From Bremia lactucae (lineage: Eukaryota; Oomycota; Peronosporomycetes; Peronosporales; Peronosporaceae): a DNA stretch of 64,000 nt. The position numbers and the translations under genes were made by a program. The notes beneath the pieces are model-generated. The model made no database searches. It was not told the origin of the DNA and worked only from the letters and a program-made list of their open reading frames with translations. Positions 1 through 11,599 of this stretch are shown here, in pieces. Within the stretch, counting starts at the first letter, position 1. Each line of letters opens with the position of its first letter. The DNA lies in the NCBI RefSeq assembly GCF_004359215.1, contig NC_090611.1:4491113-4555112 (forward strand), read 5' to 3'.

Positions 1-160
1 AGGAGCGACGAACACTATATTTCGTGAAAACTTTTTATTGATGCTGCCTCCCAGAATTTCGGGCCGCGAGGGGCCTGAAAAAGTCGTAGCTAAGTTGGCA
101 GACGGGAAATCCCATCGCGTATCGCGACAGCGAAGTGTCATTGCCGTATACGTTTGACGG
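1..160 (+). pseudogene. Gypsy retropepsin remnant (window edge)
   Basis: Frame 2 opens with GATNTIFRENF, which resembles the flap of a Ty3/Gypsy aspartic protease just after the catalytic Asp (usual form D-x-G-A-[ST]-N). The Asp itself would lie just outside the window. The frame stays open for about 50 codons and then hits a stop near base 160. Protease-like fragments continue, broken, to about 340. The window therefore begins inside the pol of a degraded retroelement that continues with RT, RNase H and integrase downstream. Confidence 0.5.
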
Positions 161-471
161 TTTTCGAAAAATATGATGATTTCTTAGTTATCGCGATTGT
201 TTAAGCATTCGATTGCGTCCAGGGCATGCCAGGGTTGGCACGTCATAAGCTTTAGATCGACTGGTTAGCAAGATCAGTGAGACGTCGACGCAAGATCGAC
301 ACAGTGAAGTGTTTACCCATCTCTTGGTATCCCCAAGTAACTGGCCCAAAGTTACAGTCGTGGATTGTGAAGCCACGATGCCTGCGGTACACAGACGAGT
401 GATGGCCTTTCTGTACTGCTTATTCTGTCCTTCTGGACACTAGTGACGGAGACTTCTCGTTCACAACGAGG

Positions 472-1107
472 ATGAAAATGCTGATGAGTAGCGGCTCCCG
501 CGAGGGGACGACCGGCCGAGCAGGGTCCCGCGCGTTAACAACGCGGCTCGAAAGAGGTTTCCCGCGCGTTAACAACGCGGTCGAAAGCGGTTTCTCACAC
601 CTGCATGCAGTGGTCGAACCGGGGTTTCCATCTGTTCCCATCGCGGTTGAGCTTCCGAACCACAAAACATTGCGGCTTCTCCCCCGTTGGTTCATGTTAA
701 CGTTAACGCTAGCATTACTCTTGGAGTGATCCTTAGAATCACTCCGACCCTGGTGATGCATACTAGTACCACCGGTAAAATGCTTACCGGAGTGACCTTT
801 ACGATCGCTTCGTTCCTGGTGATACATACTGACATCAGTGGGGGCTCCCACAAGGGCAATTAATGGTCGAGCAGGGAGCTCCCACACGAGTATGACTTGG
901 ACGGACACAGGAATCCCCACGAAGATCATGATGTTTGAACCCGGGTTCCCATCATCATTCACTGTGGTCGAACCAAGGTTCCCACATCGGCAATTTGTGG
1001 TCGAGCAAGGACTGTCGCATCAAGTGTCGGCGGTCGAGCATGGATTGCTCCCGTCACGTATTTGCGGCATTATGGTTAAGGACATCCAGTGCCTAGAGGG
1101 GGGATGA
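472..1107 (+). repeat. 33-nt imperfect repeats (11-aa unit) in a Gypsy relic
   Basis: Two stretches in the same frame (about 535-670 and 930-1060) repeat an 11-residue unit of the form [AV]VE-x-GFP-xxxx: for example RLERGFPRVNN, AVESGFSHLHA, VVEPGFPSVPI in the first and VVEPRFPHRQF, VVEQGLSHQVS, AVEHGLLPSRI in the second. The stretches are separated by a stop at 727-729 and non-repeat DNA. The array lies between the protease remnant and the RT, where Gypsy polyproteins usually have a short linker. I do not recognise a function. Confidence 0.55.
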
Positions 1108-1439
1108 GAGTTCATCACCCGGCTGCGATTAGCCAGCTTCTAGTATCGACTCAAACACGACGGGGACTCAAACATCGAGATTAGAGTTCGAATATGTTCA
1201 CGCTATCATTACGTGGAAGGAAGTCCACAAATGCGCCAAAACGTTAAAGTCGCGAGTGCATATCATGACGCGTCCTCGATTACACGCCTTCCACGGACTC
1301 TCCTGGAAGCATTCCCCACGTAAACCTTAAGGGAGGCACTGCGGAACAGGTATGTTTCATCACCAACGAGGTGTTTACCAGTCTACGACATTGCTCGTGA
1401 TTATGCAGGGGCACGATTCCGGCTGAACTTCCTGCTGAT

Positions 1440-2735
1440 CGTGTTATTCGACATGAGACTGACCTTGTGCCAGGTTCGAAGTATTGCGTGACACGGCAGT
1501 GGCCGTTGCCTCGAGATCACGTCAAGGCTATTGACGAGTTCGAAGGCCGCCGCAAGGCGGGTCATATGCGCGAGAGTACCTCGCCACATTCGAGTCCAAC
1601 CTTCTGCGCGAAGAAAGCCACGGGAGCCTGGCGTATCGTGCATGCGGTAAATAAGCTAAATGATGCCACTATTTCGGCGCTAAAACCTATCCCCGTTAGG
1701 GGGACATGGTGCTAAACTCCATGTCAGGAAGCGTCATCTTCAGTGCCATCGATCTAATCGATGGCTTCAACCAGATCCTGATACGACCGAGCGACATACC
1801 ACTCACAGCTGGGAGTGGCATGTTATGGGAATGGCTAGTGATGCCACAAGGGTTGCAAAATGCACTGGCCACTTTAAATTGCATGGTGTCTCAAGTTTTG
1901 AGACCACTCCGGGAATTCGCTCCTAGTTACTTCGATGACATCTTGGTCCATAGTCGCCCTGAGAACAATCTCAGCGATATCCAAAATCACCTTCAACACT
2001 TGAAATAGGTATTTCAAGTCATGCGAGACAACAAGTTAAACGCGTATTTCAAGAAGTGTGTGTTTGGTGCACCGGAAATTCCAGTGCTCGATTGCTACGT
2101 GAGTATGCCGGGAGTTCGAGCTGATCCAGAGAAGGTGTCGTCAATCGGTTCTTGGCCCACGCTCATTAACCCTACGGAGTTGTGTCAGTGGCTCGGCTTG
2201 GCCAATTACTTGCATAAGCATACGAAGTATGATGCCGGTTCTATATAGCCTTTGTCGTCACCTTTGAAGAAAGACGCCACGTGGTCGTGGCGTCACGAGC
2301 AGCAAACAGCCTTCGATGCAGTAAAGAAGAGCCTGGCTTCTGCATCAGTCTTGGTCCTTCCGGACGACTCCAAGCTATTCCACGTGGAATGCGATGCAAC
2401 TGACTTCGTAATTGGTAGTGCTCTAATGCAATTTGATGATGAGGGCCGTGAACGAGTCGTCAATTATCAGTCACGACAGATGAAGCCAGGTAGAAGAATT
2501 ATCCACATGATAAGGAGTTGTTAGCAATGCGGTCTCATCAAGTTCCGTGTTCACCTGCTTAGGGAACGCACCTTTGCTTTGTATACCGATCATGCATCGC
2601 TGCTTACAGCGATGAAGACTCCGCACTATTTTCAACGGATGGTACGGTGGCTGTCCTTCGTTTCCGAGTAAAGCTTCGTCGTGCATTACAAACCGAGCAT
2701 GACCAATATCCTTGCTGATACTCTATTACGATGTT
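1440..2735 (+). pseudogene. Ty3/Gypsy reverse transcriptase and RNase H, broken
   Basis: The RT begins with a typical Gypsy segment (PGSKYCVTRQWPLP, then HMRESTSPHSSPTFCAKK and WRIVHAVNKLN). It continues after a frameshift near 1700 with FSAIDLIDGFNQI, the primer-grip-like MPQGLQNA, and the catalytic motif SYFDDILVHS at 1924-1953 (YxDD class, here FDD). After stops near 2006 and 2246, the connection and RNase H follow: WSWRHEQQTAFDAVKKSL, FHVECDATDFVIGSALMQ and ALYTDHASLLTAM. At least four stops or frame changes interrupt the frame, so no functional polyprotein can be made. It belongs to the same decayed element as the upstream protease remnant. Confidence 0.85.
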
Positions 2736-2989
2736 CCGACTGTATTTTCGGACCGAGCTGAGTCGCAGGTGACTGACGACGATGACGATGAAAAAAAGAT
2801 GTGCGATGTGTGTATCGCTGAATTTAACTCGGGTCACCCCCGAGCTGTGCTTACTTGACGAAATAGTCGCTGCTTAAGAGAATGATTCTGCTTACGCGGA
2901 TGTTATCGCTCATCAACGCAATCCCAGGGATCTTGCACTGGGGGCTCTGTCACGAACCAAGCGTGATCAAATTCAGCGGTACAGTTTAG

Positions 2990-4776
2990 ACGTGAATTGT
3001 TTCAGTACAGTATCGACCACATCTATGCTCCTGGTACAGTCATTGCCAACGACTCGGACTTGCGTGCTCGGATTCTTCACGATATCACGATGCTCCAACT
3101 GGTGGTCACATAGGCCGCGAAAAGACGTTTTGCGGCTGCGTCTCGCACATTCTTCTGGCGCCACGTATAAAAGTGGGTATGCAACTAGATTCGTACATGC
3201 GAAATCTGGTAACGGATAAGCCATCTCAATGACCACAGGCTCCCCTGCGATCATTGCCGATCGCACCCGGAGTTTGGCGTTTAATTTTGATGGACTTTAT
3301 CTTCGGGCTTGCGCCCGATAGTCAAGATCGAACGGGTGTCCTGGTATTTGTCGACAGATTCCGCAAGATGAGACACTTGGTGCCTGTTCACGCTACGATC
3401 ACCGCATCAGAAGCCGCGGTGCACTTCATTGAAGCTGTTTCAACATCACGGCTTGCCGGATAATATTGCGTCGGACCGTGATTCCAGATTCACATCCGCA
3501 TTTTGGACGTCAGTGTTCGAGCTTCTCGGGACGAAGCTGCAGATGTCAACCGCGGCCCATCCGGAAACAGATGGACAGACCAAGCGCGTGAATCGAGTCC
3601 TTAAACATGTTATTCGGAGATATGCTACTTACATCGTTGGAGTGCATTTTTACCACTTGCTGAGTTCGCACTCATCAATGCTCTACACAAGTCAAAAGGG
3701 TTGACGCCATTTTTTGTGAACTCGGCTCGACACCCTCGAGTTCCTACTCTGCTTGCCGTTGGTCGCCCTACGGCGATCGTCGCTCCACTCTGGGTGGGGA
3801 TGAAGGTGATGAAAAATGACCGAGTGCTGCCCACGGTATTTGAGCGCGGAAAATAGTCACCCGATCCAAGGCGAAGTCTGCTGTTTTGATCTCACGTGCC
3901 GTGGCATCCCCGAAATCCTGATGGGCGCAGACACTTATACACCCGTCTTCGGATACGCGTTCACCTGCCGCCAACTACGCGCCGATTGAGGCGGCGCGTA
4001 GTTGCAACCACTTGATGACATGGCTGAGTCGGAATTAATACTTCAACGTCAAGCCATCACCCGGTTTGTACGTGATGCACTTCAGTCTGCAGTGGATAAA
4101 AAGGGAAGAAAATGCATACAAACATGGTAGAAAAAAACATGAGTAAGCTCCAGAAAGGTAATCGTGGATTATTGTCGTCAAAATGCCTAAGAATTTCAGC
4201 AGTTACCAACTTTGGCGGATGTAAACTCGCGCCACTTATCATCGGTCCATTCAAGGCTCTTTAGGCGATTGGCGATGTCTACACGCTAAAAATTCCCTCA
4301 TCGTTGCGGCTTCACCCGACTTCTACGTCGGGCGTCTCAAAGAATATCGCCCGGCTACGCTCCACGAGTTGGTTCCGAGGAATCAAAAGTTCATAGATCG
4401 ACATAACTCCCTATCCGCCTTGCTTGACGCGCCGAGGACATTGGACGCGGCTGCGTTTTCGTCTGCACATGACCGAGAACCTGGTGCTCTAGGCTCCTCA
4501 TCAGTTCGAGCATTTAGCGGTTCAACTGCCGGATCTCACTTGCGGTCTTCTCCACTTGAGCAGCACGCTCGAGAGCATTGTCTGATCGTCGGCAGCCTTG
4601 TTCACGGCCTCATCAATATTGTCCTGGGCAACCAGGACGCCAGCGTTATGATCGGGAGGGCCCACACCGCATGTGAACAGGAAGGTCAGGTTTGCTGGAT
4701 CGTGAATCGTAGCGTGGGTCACGAGGACCCTCTCACGGGAGGAACGCAATTCGAATCGTGCGCAAGTATCGTTTAA
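2990..4776 (+). pseudogene. Ty3/Gypsy integrase and tail, broken
   Basis: The zinc-binding N-terminal region is visible at about 3000-3200 (NDSDLRARILHDI). The catalytic core follows at 3254-3610: LILMDFIFGLAP with the first Asp, ASDRDSRFTSAFW with the second, and STAAHPETDGQTKRVNRV leading to the Glu region. Frameshifts lie near 3430-3460 and 3700. The C-terminal tail at 4150-4360 has LAPLIIGPFKAL and HPTFYVGRLKEY-like segments typical of chromodomain Gypsy integrases. A further open stretch runs to 4776 and is probably the degraded end of the same polyprotein. 4777-5360 has no recognisable domain. Confidence 0.8.
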
Positions 4777-5359
4777 GCTAGCTTGGGTTCCCACCCGAGC
4801 AGGACACGTGGGAGCCGCGTTCCTCGCTTCTTCGCGACGTTTCAGACGTTGTTTGGGCACATGAGTCCATGGAGTCGAACTACCCCAATGCGACCACAGA
4901 TGCAAATATTCTCGTGGTGAGCGAGAACCATAAGACGGCCAGACACTGTGTTATGATCTATGGTGGTGAGAATGAGAACGCTGGCGAGAACGAGAACGTT
5001 GTTGGGAACGTTTATCACCACGACCAAAAGAACGGAGCCTCGTTTTAGTTAGCGGAACAAGATGGGCAGACAAATGTTTCGCCGCCCCGCGGTCGGCATC
5101 CAGCGGAGATTGACTCCGCCGCCGAGCGTTATGACGCCATCGAGTCGCACCACGAATAACTGCAGTCCACCGTTCGTAGAGACTGTGCTCAACCTTGCCG
5201 AGCCAGGCTTGCTCGCGTTTACTAAGTAGATACTCAGCGAGGTGTCTTCATCGCGAGATGGACGTGGCACCAAGCCGCAAGAGCAAAACCTCGTTAACAT
5301 GGACATAGCACATTCGGTCTTCATTCCAAGCGTTCTCGTATACATTATCGCGAAATGCG

Positions 5360-5847
5360 CCGATTGAGTGATCGGCGCGAATGTCCTCTCGATTGGCAAG
5401 CCGTTTGACATTTTTTTGTTATCCTCGATCATCACGGCAAAATTTTGGCAAACAGTGCTCAAATCATTTGGAACACAGTTGAATACGTCAATTCTGATCA
5501 TCCAGAAGCAGATGGTCAGACGGAGCCAATTCCAAAGCCGGATGAAGGTGCACCAGGAAGTTTGCCAAGCGTCGTACGCAACGTTATCAAGACTCTTTTC
5601 GCGCAAACCGCGGAAACGCCGAAAGTAGTCCTACATCATTGCAAGCGAGTCCAGAGTGTGAGCTCCGGACAAGTCATACAGCGCCCAAGGGATGAGTTGT
5701 TGGTCTATCACGTGGATGGTCGCACTCCCGCTGATGGCTCTCGGAAGTAATGTAAAATTCTGGGTTGTGTGCTCCGTCATCGTGGCTTCAGTCGTATATG
5801 TCAAATTTTTCGTCAATCGAACACTCACGGTTACTGAGTGCTATTTT
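5360..5847 (+). pseudogene. Second Gypsy integrase/tail fragment
   Basis: Reading in shifting frames gives FGTQLNTSILI and DHPEADGQTEP, equivalent to the integrase block after the second Asp, followed by a charged tail (LLVYHVDGRTPADG) ending close to the polypurine tract at 5848. This duplicates the integrase block already seen at 3254-3610, so it comes from another copy or a rearranged end. It is truncated and frameshifted. Confidence 0.6.
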
Positions 5848-5860
5848 GAGAAGGGGGTGA
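5848..5860 (+). other. Polypurine tract before LTR
   Basis: Purine-rich GAGAAGGGGG followed by TGA lies immediately before TGTAATGGGC, the expected position of the plus-strand primer of an LTR retrotransposon. Confidence 0.55.
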
Positions 5861-6191
5861 TGTAATGGGCCACATCACTGGAATAAAACAAAACAAAATA
5901 AATAATTACATTTGAGGCAGGTGCTGTGCCCGGATAAGAAGGGATAGCGGGTAAAGCGTAACAAATTACTATTGGCTCAATATTGGGGGCCAGATGACCC
6001 AGTATGGACCAATGATAAATTACCTGAAGATAAGAGGTTCCCAAAAAGCGGGAAAACAGTCGAACGTAGTACGATTAAAAATCTTGGTAAAAATTAAAAA
6101 AAGAGAGTTTTACTTGGCACCTAATACATAGGCTGAAAGCTTCCACAAGCGTTCGTGAAAGCTAGTGACGGGACGTTCTAGCCCCGTTACA
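5861..6191 (+). repeat. LTR, family C (3' LTR of first Gypsy element)
   Basis: The stretch starts TGTAATGGGC and ends GCCCCGTTACA, near-perfect inverted ends, and follows a polypurine tract and an integrase tail. It is 331 nt long. I find no second copy in the window, so the 5' partner is probably upstream of the window or lost. Confidence 0.55.
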
Positions 6192-6599
6192 AACATTATA
6201 CTATCCTCATTATTGATTTGCGCAGTCGGCGCGAAAGGGCATCAGCGGCAACATTGAGTCGCACTAGAAATGAGTTTGCATCAGTCGGTCCGAAGACCGA
6301 GCAAAAATAATGTTAAGCAATTACAAAACGAATGAGTGCACTTAATCCTTTGCAACGAGCTGGCCGCAGCTTATCGAAGAAACGCATCCTGAAAGTATGA
6401 GTTAAATCATTTGGTTCGAGACAGTCAGTCTCTGACCGGGACCGTCAGTCTTTGGCGGATGCCTTCGACCATACCGTTGCAATTCGCCACCTAAAGAAGC
6501 CTCGAACTGATGGTACGGACGGGACGTCCGACCTCAAATGCAGGATGCGTGCACATCCTTTGAGGCAGCTTGATCGTGTACGCATCCTGACAAAAAGCT

Positions 6600-6980
6600 C
6601 CTTGCCGAGAAATATACAATGAATAAATTTAGGGTATATATCTCAGAGATAGACCGTTTATTTTTATACGGACCAAACGTCTCTACGCACGGCCACAAAC
6701 AGTCCACACTTCTCACAAAGAATGGCGAGATGGTTGTATTTTTTCGCGGAGTACAACTTCTCCATGAAATAATACTATTGTCGTCATTGTCGTCTTTAGA
6801 CCATGACGATAGTCATGTTCATGGTCCAAGTCTCTTCGTACTCACTCGTACTCTCCGAAGGCCAAGACAGTGGTCATGCCGGCGAACGGTCGGGCCCGAC
6901 GAGTAAGTCGAACTCGGTTTATCCTCCTCCTCGTTATCCATTAATGGATTTGAATGGGCATTGGCTGTCGAAGCGGATAC
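6600..6980 (+). pseudogene. Gypsy RNase H fragment fused to a tail fragment
   Basis: Bases 6612-6770 correspond to the RNase H stretch also found at 12720-12870 (KFRVY.LGDRPF.VYTDHAS), here mutated to KFRVYISEIDRLFLYG and related text. From about 6850 the sequence resembles the proline-rich stretch before the chromodomain at 17520 (PPPRYPLMDLNG). The domains between them are missing, so this is a deletion product. Confidence 0.55.
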
Positions 6981-8173
6981 TCGCAGCACCATCGGTGTAG
7001 CAAGTTTGCCACCGAGATATTTTAAGAAATTCGACTGCGTGTGCTTTCTTCTTTCGTCTTGCTTCTATTTTTGTTGTCTTATATCCAAAATCGATGTTTC
7101 GATATTGGAAAAATGAAGTAGTGAGACTCTTTGCTGCACAGAAGATGATGTAACATCGGATTCTACGCTTTTTGCAAGACAGGGAATGCAGATAATCAAG
7201 AGTTTTGCTAATGTGCGCTTTTCTGGTCGACTGCTTGTTGTGTTGAGTCGAAAACAGTTGCTCAAGCTTCTAGATAGGCTAAATTGAGACTACATATCTA
7301 GTTTCCATCCGCATGCCAAATCGCCACCAGGATCCGAATGCAATAGTCATTATTCACTTCGTGACCACAAAGACAGATTCCAGAGGAGGTCTGTAGGTTT
7401 AAAATGAAATGAAAATGGGAGGTCAAAAAAATTATGGGTGCTCCTATGTGATTACATTTCTGGCTAGGATTGCCCTTGGTCTGTTCAAGAAAGAAGTTTC
7501 ATTAGCGGCGGCCATAGTGATTCACTTTAGTAAGAACGCTGATCATCTAAACATTAGCCCGTTAGAGTTCAACGAGTATAGCAACTACTTGCAGAAGAGA
7601 AAAAAGCGTCAACAACAGAATAATGTTCAGTTGATGAGCAGTCGCATGTCTTAAATCGACAAGCAGACGATAACTCCCCTAAGTGTCGAGTATAGCAACT
7701 ATTGTGCAATAGTTTTAAGCATCAGACATCCCCACACAAACTGTTAAGTGATCCGCTTCAAGCAAATGATCTTATATTTCTCGCTTCTACGCGTGAGTGC
7801 CACATTTGTACCACTTTGTCTAAACGCAAAGAAAACATGCTTGAGGTTAAGTGGTCTCATTCAGTGAAAGTTGATATTGCATGAGTTAGGGGAATGTTGA
7901 TAGCCGCACCAACCATGATCTGTTCCGTACTTTCGTGGTAACGACTGGCCATGTTTTATTTACAAATAAAATGCCTATTGCAATGACAGCCAAGAATGGA
8001 CGTGAGCTCGCCGAGACTGAAGAGAAATAAGACTTCTACATTCGAAGAAGAGTCAGCCACACCATCATAAAAAAGGTCTATGGGCCGTAACTTAGTTGAT
8101 CTTAACGAACTTTGTCGAGCAAAATGTTGCTTCTGAAAGACCATGAAGAGGCCGGAAAATGGCGTTTTGTAAT
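6981..8173. other. No recognisable gene
   Basis: AT-rich sequence with short open frames only. The 81-codon frame at 7409-7654 (+) and the 134-codon frame at 7956-8360 (-) match nothing I recognise, and the latter runs into an LTR. Confidence 0.5.
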
Positions 8174-8546
8174 TGTAACGAGGTGTATCGTTACATGAAA
8201 TTAACACATATAGGTTGTTATTTAATATGTTATCTAAAAGGTAGATAATATTTGGAACATATAATTTTACATCGTAATATTCGGAAAGTTTATCCATTGG
8301 TAGATATAGGCCATTTTTATCTACTTGCTTCGCGGTCCAGTCAGCTCTGGACGCGCGCAAAGAGAGAAACAGATAAGACTTTATAACATCTTTCGTATCA
8401 GTATATAATTCAGTTAGTAAAATACTGTAACCTTCTTTTAAGCAAGTGTTTTAATGATAGTCTTACTCTGCACATATTGGTGTACGTGAAGTGACGTGAG
8501 GCATCACTTGCACTGAAGCAGTACAAGTCGGCAGTGCCCCGTTACA
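8174..8546 (+). repeat. LTR, family A (copy 1)
   Basis: Begins TGTAACGAGGTGTATCGTTA and ends GGCAGTGCCCCGTTACA. Its interior shares the AGGTAGATAATATTTGGA, CGGTCCAGTCAGC and CTCTGCAC blocks with the copies at 40142, 40945 and 47729. It has a small internal deletion relative to the 450-nt copy at 40945. No clear target-site duplication is seen (GTAAT before, GAAAC after). Confidence 0.8.
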
Positions 8547-8867
8547 GAAACTCTACAGCTATAATTATGTTCTTACGTATTGCAATCGTCTTAACTGACT
8601 TAATATGATAATCTAAAGATATGTTACGCCTCATTGCTTACCGCACTTCACGCGTCTAGCTGCGATTGGCGGAGTTGATTTGAGCTCTAATCTACTATGA
8701 ACAGGACTGTCAAATTGCTGTTGCAATAGAACCATGCACGGTAATTTCAAAAATATTAAGAAATACGTATAAGTGGATTCTACTTAATTTATTCCTCTTG
8801 TTGAAAATAATGTTTATGTGATGGAACATCATAATGCCTTCGTGATTGAGGAGGCTTTAAGCGAGTT
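8547..8867 (-). repeat. LTR family B-like fragment between two LTR-A copies
   Basis: The reverse complement resembles the middle of family B LTRs (rc of TGCGATTGGCGGAGTTGATT; compare the AATCAACC..CGCCAATCG block at 18483-18499). The same fragment, with the same left junction after GTTACAGAAAC, lies at 40538-40820. Confidence 0.55.
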
Positions 8868-9066
8868 TGTAGTAAATAGATAGAAGCAGAAGAACTTAAT
8901 TATATTAATTACAGTTTACTTTTAATTTTCTTCGAAGCAAGTGTTTTCAAGAGAGCCTTTCTCTGCACGTACTAGTGTACGTGAAGTGACGTGAGGCACC
9001 ACTCGCACTGAGGCAGTCGAAGCGGACTTGTTCTGAAGCAGTACAAGTCGGCAGTGCCCCGTTACA
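8868..9066 (+). repeat. LTR, family A (copy 2, 5'-truncated)
   Basis: The 3' part of an LTR-A, from AGTAAATAGATAGAAGCAGA to the GCAGTGCCCCGTTACA end at 9066. It is followed by CCTGGCAGCAC, a plausible primer-binding site (TGG is complementary to tRNA CCA), and then by gag, so this is the 5' LTR of the element that follows. Confidence 0.7.
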
Positions 9067-9179
9067 CCTGGCAGCACTTTATAGTCCGTCCAAGACCACA
9101 GTTCTATCATCGAACATGTACATGGTGGATAACAATGGAAATTCGCATCAAGTTTCGCGGGATAGCTACTCCTTTTCAA

Positions 9180-10110
9180 GTGACATATAAAGGAGTGCGG
9201 TCGAACGAACCACTTCGACCGTAGGGAATGATGATATCGTGGCCATGCTGTCCGATTTAGACAGAGATGCCCTCCATTCAGCCATCGCCAAGTTCATACA
9301 ACATGAACTTGACGAGGCGAAGGAGAATGTAGCCTTGCTTCATCAGCAAGGCTCTTAACAGGGAGAATTGTTGAGGTTGCAACAGGTATAGACCTCTACC
9401 TGGGATGACGCACACGCGTCGTCCGAAAATCTTAAAGATAGACATCTCTAAGTATAATGGAGTCGAATAAGACTCCCTCTTACGATGGTTTGTCGAGTTT
9501 AACGATGCCATAAGGGCTCGTCACATCGTCGACGACCAAATGCAAGTCGCAGTTGCTCAATCAAATTGGGCAGGTCGTTCCAAATTTAGGCACTAGGCCT
9601 CAAGTTGCGTGACCCATATGTATTTGGCTCGCTAAAGGCTTCTAAAGCCCAGCTTAAACAGACGTTTGAACCGCCTAGAGCTGAGTTCAGAGCTTGATCA
9701 GAGCTCGATCAGAGCTTCTGAAACTCAAGCAAGGCAAGCGTGATGTTCACGCTTATGCCCAGCATATACGACTCTTAGCGAGTTGTATCACAAACAACAG
9801 TCCATGAACACACGTTGATTACGTTGTTCATGCAAGGTCTTACGGATGGTCCCATAAAGACCCACCTGTTCCGCTTCGATATGGATACGCTTGAAGAAGC
9901 AATATCTGTTGCGGAACAGGAGGACTTTAGCTTGAGACAGCGTCAAGCTAGTTTGTCATCGTATCGTCCTCCAAGACGACACGATCTCGGAGGCTCATAA
10001 CTTATTGACCTCTCTTGTGTCGAAAGCGAGAACCTTGCTTTTCGAACAATAAGCGATTGCAAAAATGCAATCGCTGTCAAAAGTTAGTACACTACGCTAA
10101 CGAGTGTAGT
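9180..10110 (+). pseudogene. Gypsy gag, broken (element 2)
   Basis: Gag-like protein text is spread over all frames: AMLSDLDRDALHSAIAKF near 9250, LKLRDPYVFGSL near 9600, then HEHTLITLFMQGLTDGPIKT and EEAISVAEQEDFSLRQ at 9810-9950. A CCHC zinc knuckle (CNRCQKLVHYANEC, C-x2-C-x4-H-x4-C) sits at about 10066-10107. Numerous stops interrupt it. It is parallel to the gag at 41521-42440. Confidence 0.8.
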
Positions 10111-11580
10111 GAGTGCCTCACGCCTAGTTCGGAGAGGTAGTGACCGTAATTCTGGCCGAATGCCAACAGGGCAACAGTCGCGGGTACGACGTTGTTGCAA
10201 AATCGCAACAGCGAGACGGACCGCCAAAAAACGGTCGGGGTCAGTAAGGGCGCAACGCTCTACTGATATAGCAACCTCAAGAGAATTTACAAATCTCTTG
10301 ACTAAAGTTGCTCTAGACACACAATTATTATGTGGCTCTGCACCTGGCGATGAGATATCCTTCATCACCTTTAAGTAAAAAGTGACAAATGATTTGTCAC
10401 TTAGAGCCCTAGTGAACTTTGGGGCGTCGAATAACTTTATTCGTCGCCTGTCGCTAGACGGGCGTAGGCTCATATATGTTGAGCACGACAGGATGAACGT
10501 GCGTCTGACCTCCTGTTCCTAGCGAGAGGTCGGTCGTTTTGCTCAGTGTGTGTTTCTTAGGCACTGGCCGTGGGGCACTACAATAAAGGCGTAGTGGCCT
10601 TTTTTTCTACAACAGTTACAAAATTGTAATAATAGTGGTGAAACGCGTAGTGAAATTTTACACGTTAAACGATTCACAGTACGATAATAATTTCATCGTA
10701 CTGGATTTGGATGACAAATTTGATGTCATCCTAGGTTTACCTTGGCTCAGAAAATATGAGCCAATAATCAGCTGGCAGCATCGATCCATAAAAATGCCTG
10801 CCACTTGTTTATTAGATGGCCATCTGATGAACGTTATTGAGCGTTCACAAGGTGTGAATGTACAGCGAGTGAGAGAACTGGCCTTAGTACGACTGCACAA
10901 GATCACAGTGGGATAACTGATCACACTATGGAGTCAGCAGCCGGCCGCTTTGCGAATGCGCAGGCAGCGCCGAAGGTCCACCACTGGAATAAGTCTTGTG
11001 CATTGAGACATGAACGTACGCCTACCGGGCGACATTCAATGAATATACCGGCTGTCCAAAAGGGACAACACGATGATTCTAGGTCGAGTAGAGAATCGAT
11101 CGTACAGGACCCGACTGTGATAGCGCAATCACAGTCGGAAGACGTTGAGGGAATAAGTTCCCACGTACTCCTTGAAATATTTCCTCAAAAGTTAATGCTA
11201 AAGTGACAAGACTTCAGCACCGAGAAGGTTAATCCCTTAGCAGCCTTTGGATAAAATCCCAGGAAGAAACCGAGACATTAAATGTCTTGGTTAAAGACGG
11301 ATCAAGAGTAGGCGCTTATACTCTTGATCTGTATGTGCGTCCGAAATCAACTTCGGAGATAGTTCAATTACCAACCCTAGACCTTATACGGTTCTTGAGA
11401 GATCTGCATAGTGGTAGAATTAAGCAGATCTGCGTACCCGTAACAGATGACGATTTAAGTAATCCATATTCGGTCAGCGGTAATTTTTGCAGAGACGAAC
11501 GGGCTCTCAGTAGCTCATCGATGGACGAAAGTGTCCTCGATGTGAAGACTCGGATTGATAGATATACTACTCAATCCTGA
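10110..11580 (+). pseudogene. Gypsy retropepsin and linker (element 2)
   Basis: The protease start is LVNFGASNNFIRR at about 10411-10450, where the catalytic Asp (expected D-C-G-A-S) has become Asn. The C-terminal hallmark FIVLDLDDKFDVILGLPWL lies at about 10692-10750 in an open frame (10635-10916). The linker to the RT at 11287-11580 reads VLVKDGSRVGAYTLDLYVRP, a stretch repeated at 43500. It is inactive as a protease. Confidence 0.75.
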
Positions 11581-11599
11581 AATTCACTTACGACAAATC

